From Thioalkalivibrio nitratireducens (GTDB lineage: Bacteria; Pseudomonadota; Gammaproteobacteria; Ectothiorhodospirales; Ectothiorhodospiraceae): DNA of 23,887 nucleotides. The stretch is from the NCBI GenBank assembly GCA_011390385.1, contig JAABSN010000036.1, positions 1 through 23,887 on the forward strand. The letters run 5' to 3'. Within the stretch, counting starts at the first letter, position 1. Each line of letters begins with the position of its first letter. The notes under the pieces are model-generated. The model ran no database searches. It was not told where the DNA came from and saw nothing but the letters and a program-made list of their open reading frames with translations. The position numbers were made by a program, and so were the translations under genes. Below, piece after piece: positions 22,362 through 23,887 of this stretch.

Positions 22362-23776
22362 TTGTGAATCTGCATGTCATGCAGCGTGTAGGGGATACCA
22401 CCCACGCCGAGCCCCGACTGGCGCAGGCCGGCGAAGGGCATCCAGTCCACGCGAAAGGCCGTGTGCTCGTTGATCATCACCGCCGAGGCGTCAAGTAGAT
22501 GGCTTGCGCGTATCGCGGTGCCGATGTCCCGACTGAACACGGCGGCCTGGAAGGCCCAGGGCAGGGCATTGGCCCGGGTCACGGCCTCATCCAGGTCGTC
22601 ATACGCGTACACGCAGACCACCGGTCCGAAGATCTCCTCGATGCTGACCCGGCTGTCCGCCGGGGGATCCAGTAGTACGGTGCAGGCGTAACTGCGTTGC
22701 GAGACCGCTTGACCCCCTGCAAGCAGGCGCGCGCCGCCGGTGACGGCTTCGTCCACCCATCGGCCCACGCGCTCGACCTCCGCCTCGCGAATCAGCGGCC
22801 CGATCTCGGTCTCCGGCAATGTGGGATCCCCGATCCGCAGACGATTGGCACCCTCGGCGAGCCTGGCCGCGAGTTCCTCCACGACCGAGCGGTGGGCGTA
22901 CACGCGCTGTACCGAAACGCAGACCTGGCCGGCGTGATAGAAGCCACCCTTGAGTAGCTTGGGAACGACGAGGTCGAGCTCCGCGTCGGCGGCGACGATC
23001 ACCGGGGCCGCGCCACCGTGTTCGAGTGCACAACGGGTTCCCGGCGCCAACTGGGAACGAAGTTTCCAACCGACCTTGGCGCTGCCGATGAAGCTGAAAA
23101 AACCGACACGAGAATCGGTGACGAGTTGCGTGGCAACATCGAGGTCCGTGGTCACCAGCGCCTGGCACCAGGCATCCGGCAACCCGGCCTCGCGCAGGAT
23201 CTGTACGAACCGAAAACACGAGAGTGGTGTGTCTTCGGCCGGCTTCACGATCACCGGACATCCGGCAGCGACCGCCGGGCCGACCTGGTGCGCGATCAGA
23301 TTCAACGGGTGGTTGAAGGCGCTGACCGCGACCACGACGCCGATTGGTTCAGTCACGGTGAAAGTCTGCTTCCCCGAGGAGGCTGCGTTGATTCCCATCG
23401 GAATGGAATCACCGCCTCCGGTACGCACGGTATCGACGCAGATCCGGATGCTGTCGATGCTGCGCGCGACTTCGACCCGTGAATCCACGAGCGGCTTGCC
23501 GCCCTCACGAGCGGCCTCGAGCGCCAGTGCTTCAGCGCGATCGGCCAGAATGGTCGCTGTCCTTTCCAGGATCTCGATCCGTCGCTGCGCCGGCAGCCAG
23601 CCGCTGCGGTCACGAAACAGTTGATGGGCGGTCGCCAGTGCCTGCTCGACACCGGCCGCGTCCACGGTTTCCACCTCGGCGATCAGCGTGCCATCGAACG
23701 GGGCAAATACTTGCAAGCGGCCAGCCGGTGAGCGGCTGGCAACGTCGAGGGACTGAAAGAGTTCCGGCATGTTCAT
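22343..23776 (-). CDS. NAD(P)-dependent aldehyde dehydrogenase
   Basis: The product has 477 residues of the ALDH superfamily. Catalytic and cofactor residues are visible: Asn155 (AFNHP), Lys178 (VKPAEDTPLS), the FIGSAKVG turn (229-236), Glu252 in LEHGG, Cys286 in GQVCVS, and EEIFGPVV. The usual ELGG motif reads EHGG here. The pattern is closest to the lactaldehyde / non-phosphorylating glyceraldehyde-3-phosphate / phosphonoacetaldehyde branch, but the substrate cannot be fixed. Two ATGs are close: 23776 (with AAAGGA five bases upstream) and 23770 (with GGAG six bases upstream). No signal peptide is present. It is alone on its strand in this part of the window. Confidence 0.9.
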   Translation of the reverse strand: MNMPELFQSLDVASRSPAGRLQVFAPFDGTLIAEVETVDAAGVEQALATAHQLFRDRSGWLPAQRRIEILERTATILADRAEALALEAAREGGKPLVDSRVEVARSIDSIRICVDTVRTGGGDSIPMGINAASSGKQTFTVTEPIGVVVAVSAFNHPLNLIAHQVGPAVAAGCPVIVKPAEDTPLSCFRFVQILREAGLPDAWCQALVTTDLDVATQLVTDSRVGFFSFIGSAKVGWKLRSQLAPGTRCALEHGGAAPVIVAADAELDLVVPKLLKGGFYHAGQVCVSVQRVYAHRSVVEELAARLAEGANRLRIGDPTLPETEIGPLIREAEVERVGRWVDEAVTGGARLLAGGQAVSQRSYACTVLLDPPADSRVSIEEIFGPVVCVYAYDDLDEAVTRANALPWAFQAAVFSRDIGTAIRASHLLDASAVMINEHTAFRVDWMPFAGLRQSGLGVGGIPYTLHDMQIHKMIVLS

Positions 23777-23810
23777 CTCCGTCCTTTGTTAGCGTGAAAG
23801 AACCCGCGTA

Positions 23811-23842
23811 GGGTGCCGTGAGGTGAAGCCGAACCGCACCGA
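23811..23842 (+). repeat. Short dispersed intergenic repeat, copy 2
   Basis: GGGTGCCGTGAGG, then TGAAGC, then CGAACCGCA and CGA, matches 3651-3683 block for block. It lies 34 bases upstream of the aldehyde dehydrogenase start in the terminal gene-free stretch, which shows no other feature. Confidence 0.4.
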
Positions 23843-23887
23843 TACCACGCAGGCCTCACCTCCCAGGCTCCCGTCCCTCGAACGGTG

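Overview
The window is high-GC, gene-dense bacterial DNA. It reads most like a gammaproteobacterium, possibly Chromatiales/Ectothiorhodospiraceae-like. The grounds are a men operon in Escherichia coli order, an Mla/MCE lipid transporter, a Ycf46-type AAA ATPase, and REP-like GC palindromes. This placement is inference only; there is no rRNA or other marker gene. I saw no tRNA, rRNA, CRISPR array or complete insertion sequence.

Left part (1-3524): a periplasmic metallo-beta-lactamase-fold hydrolase cut by the left edge (minus), an endolysin-like M15 peptidase with two peptidoglycan-binding repeats (plus), a class I methyltransferase (plus), a two-helix membrane miniprotein (minus) and a 93-residue helical protein (minus). 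A perfect 18-bp palindrome overlaps the predicted promoter of that last gene.

Middle (3792-11592, minus): a complete menFDHBCE operon with the thioesterase gene menI added at its end. Six junctions overlap by 4-7 bases or are separated by only 12, so this is one transcription unit taking chorismate to 1,4-dihydroxy-2-naphthoate. menA and menG/ubiE are not in the window. menC carries an in-frame REP-like palindrome. Upstream of menF lies a 547-base gene-free stretch holding a possible promoter, a leader hairpin and a 164-bp near-palindromic MITE-like element. That element ends two bases from the stop codon of a G3E (CobW-like) GTPase gene. The GTPase gene is divergent from a Ycf46-type AAA ATPase gene, which is followed by an unfamiliar multi-pass membrane protein.

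Right part (16289-21735, plus): the most interesting locus. A GAF-SpoIIE (PP2C) phosphatase, an RsbW-like serine kinase and a STAS protein with an intact DSSG phosphosite form a full partner-switching module. They are joined by 4-base overlaps to an MlaE-like permease, MlaF-like ATPase and MlaD-like MCE protein, followed by a PqiC-type lipoprotein. In E. coli a STAS protein (MlaB) is a structural subunit of the Mla transporter. The layout therefore suggests phospho-controlled envelope lipid transport. After it come a histidine-kinase ATPase domain lacking its front half (plus) and an aldehyde dehydrogenase (minus).
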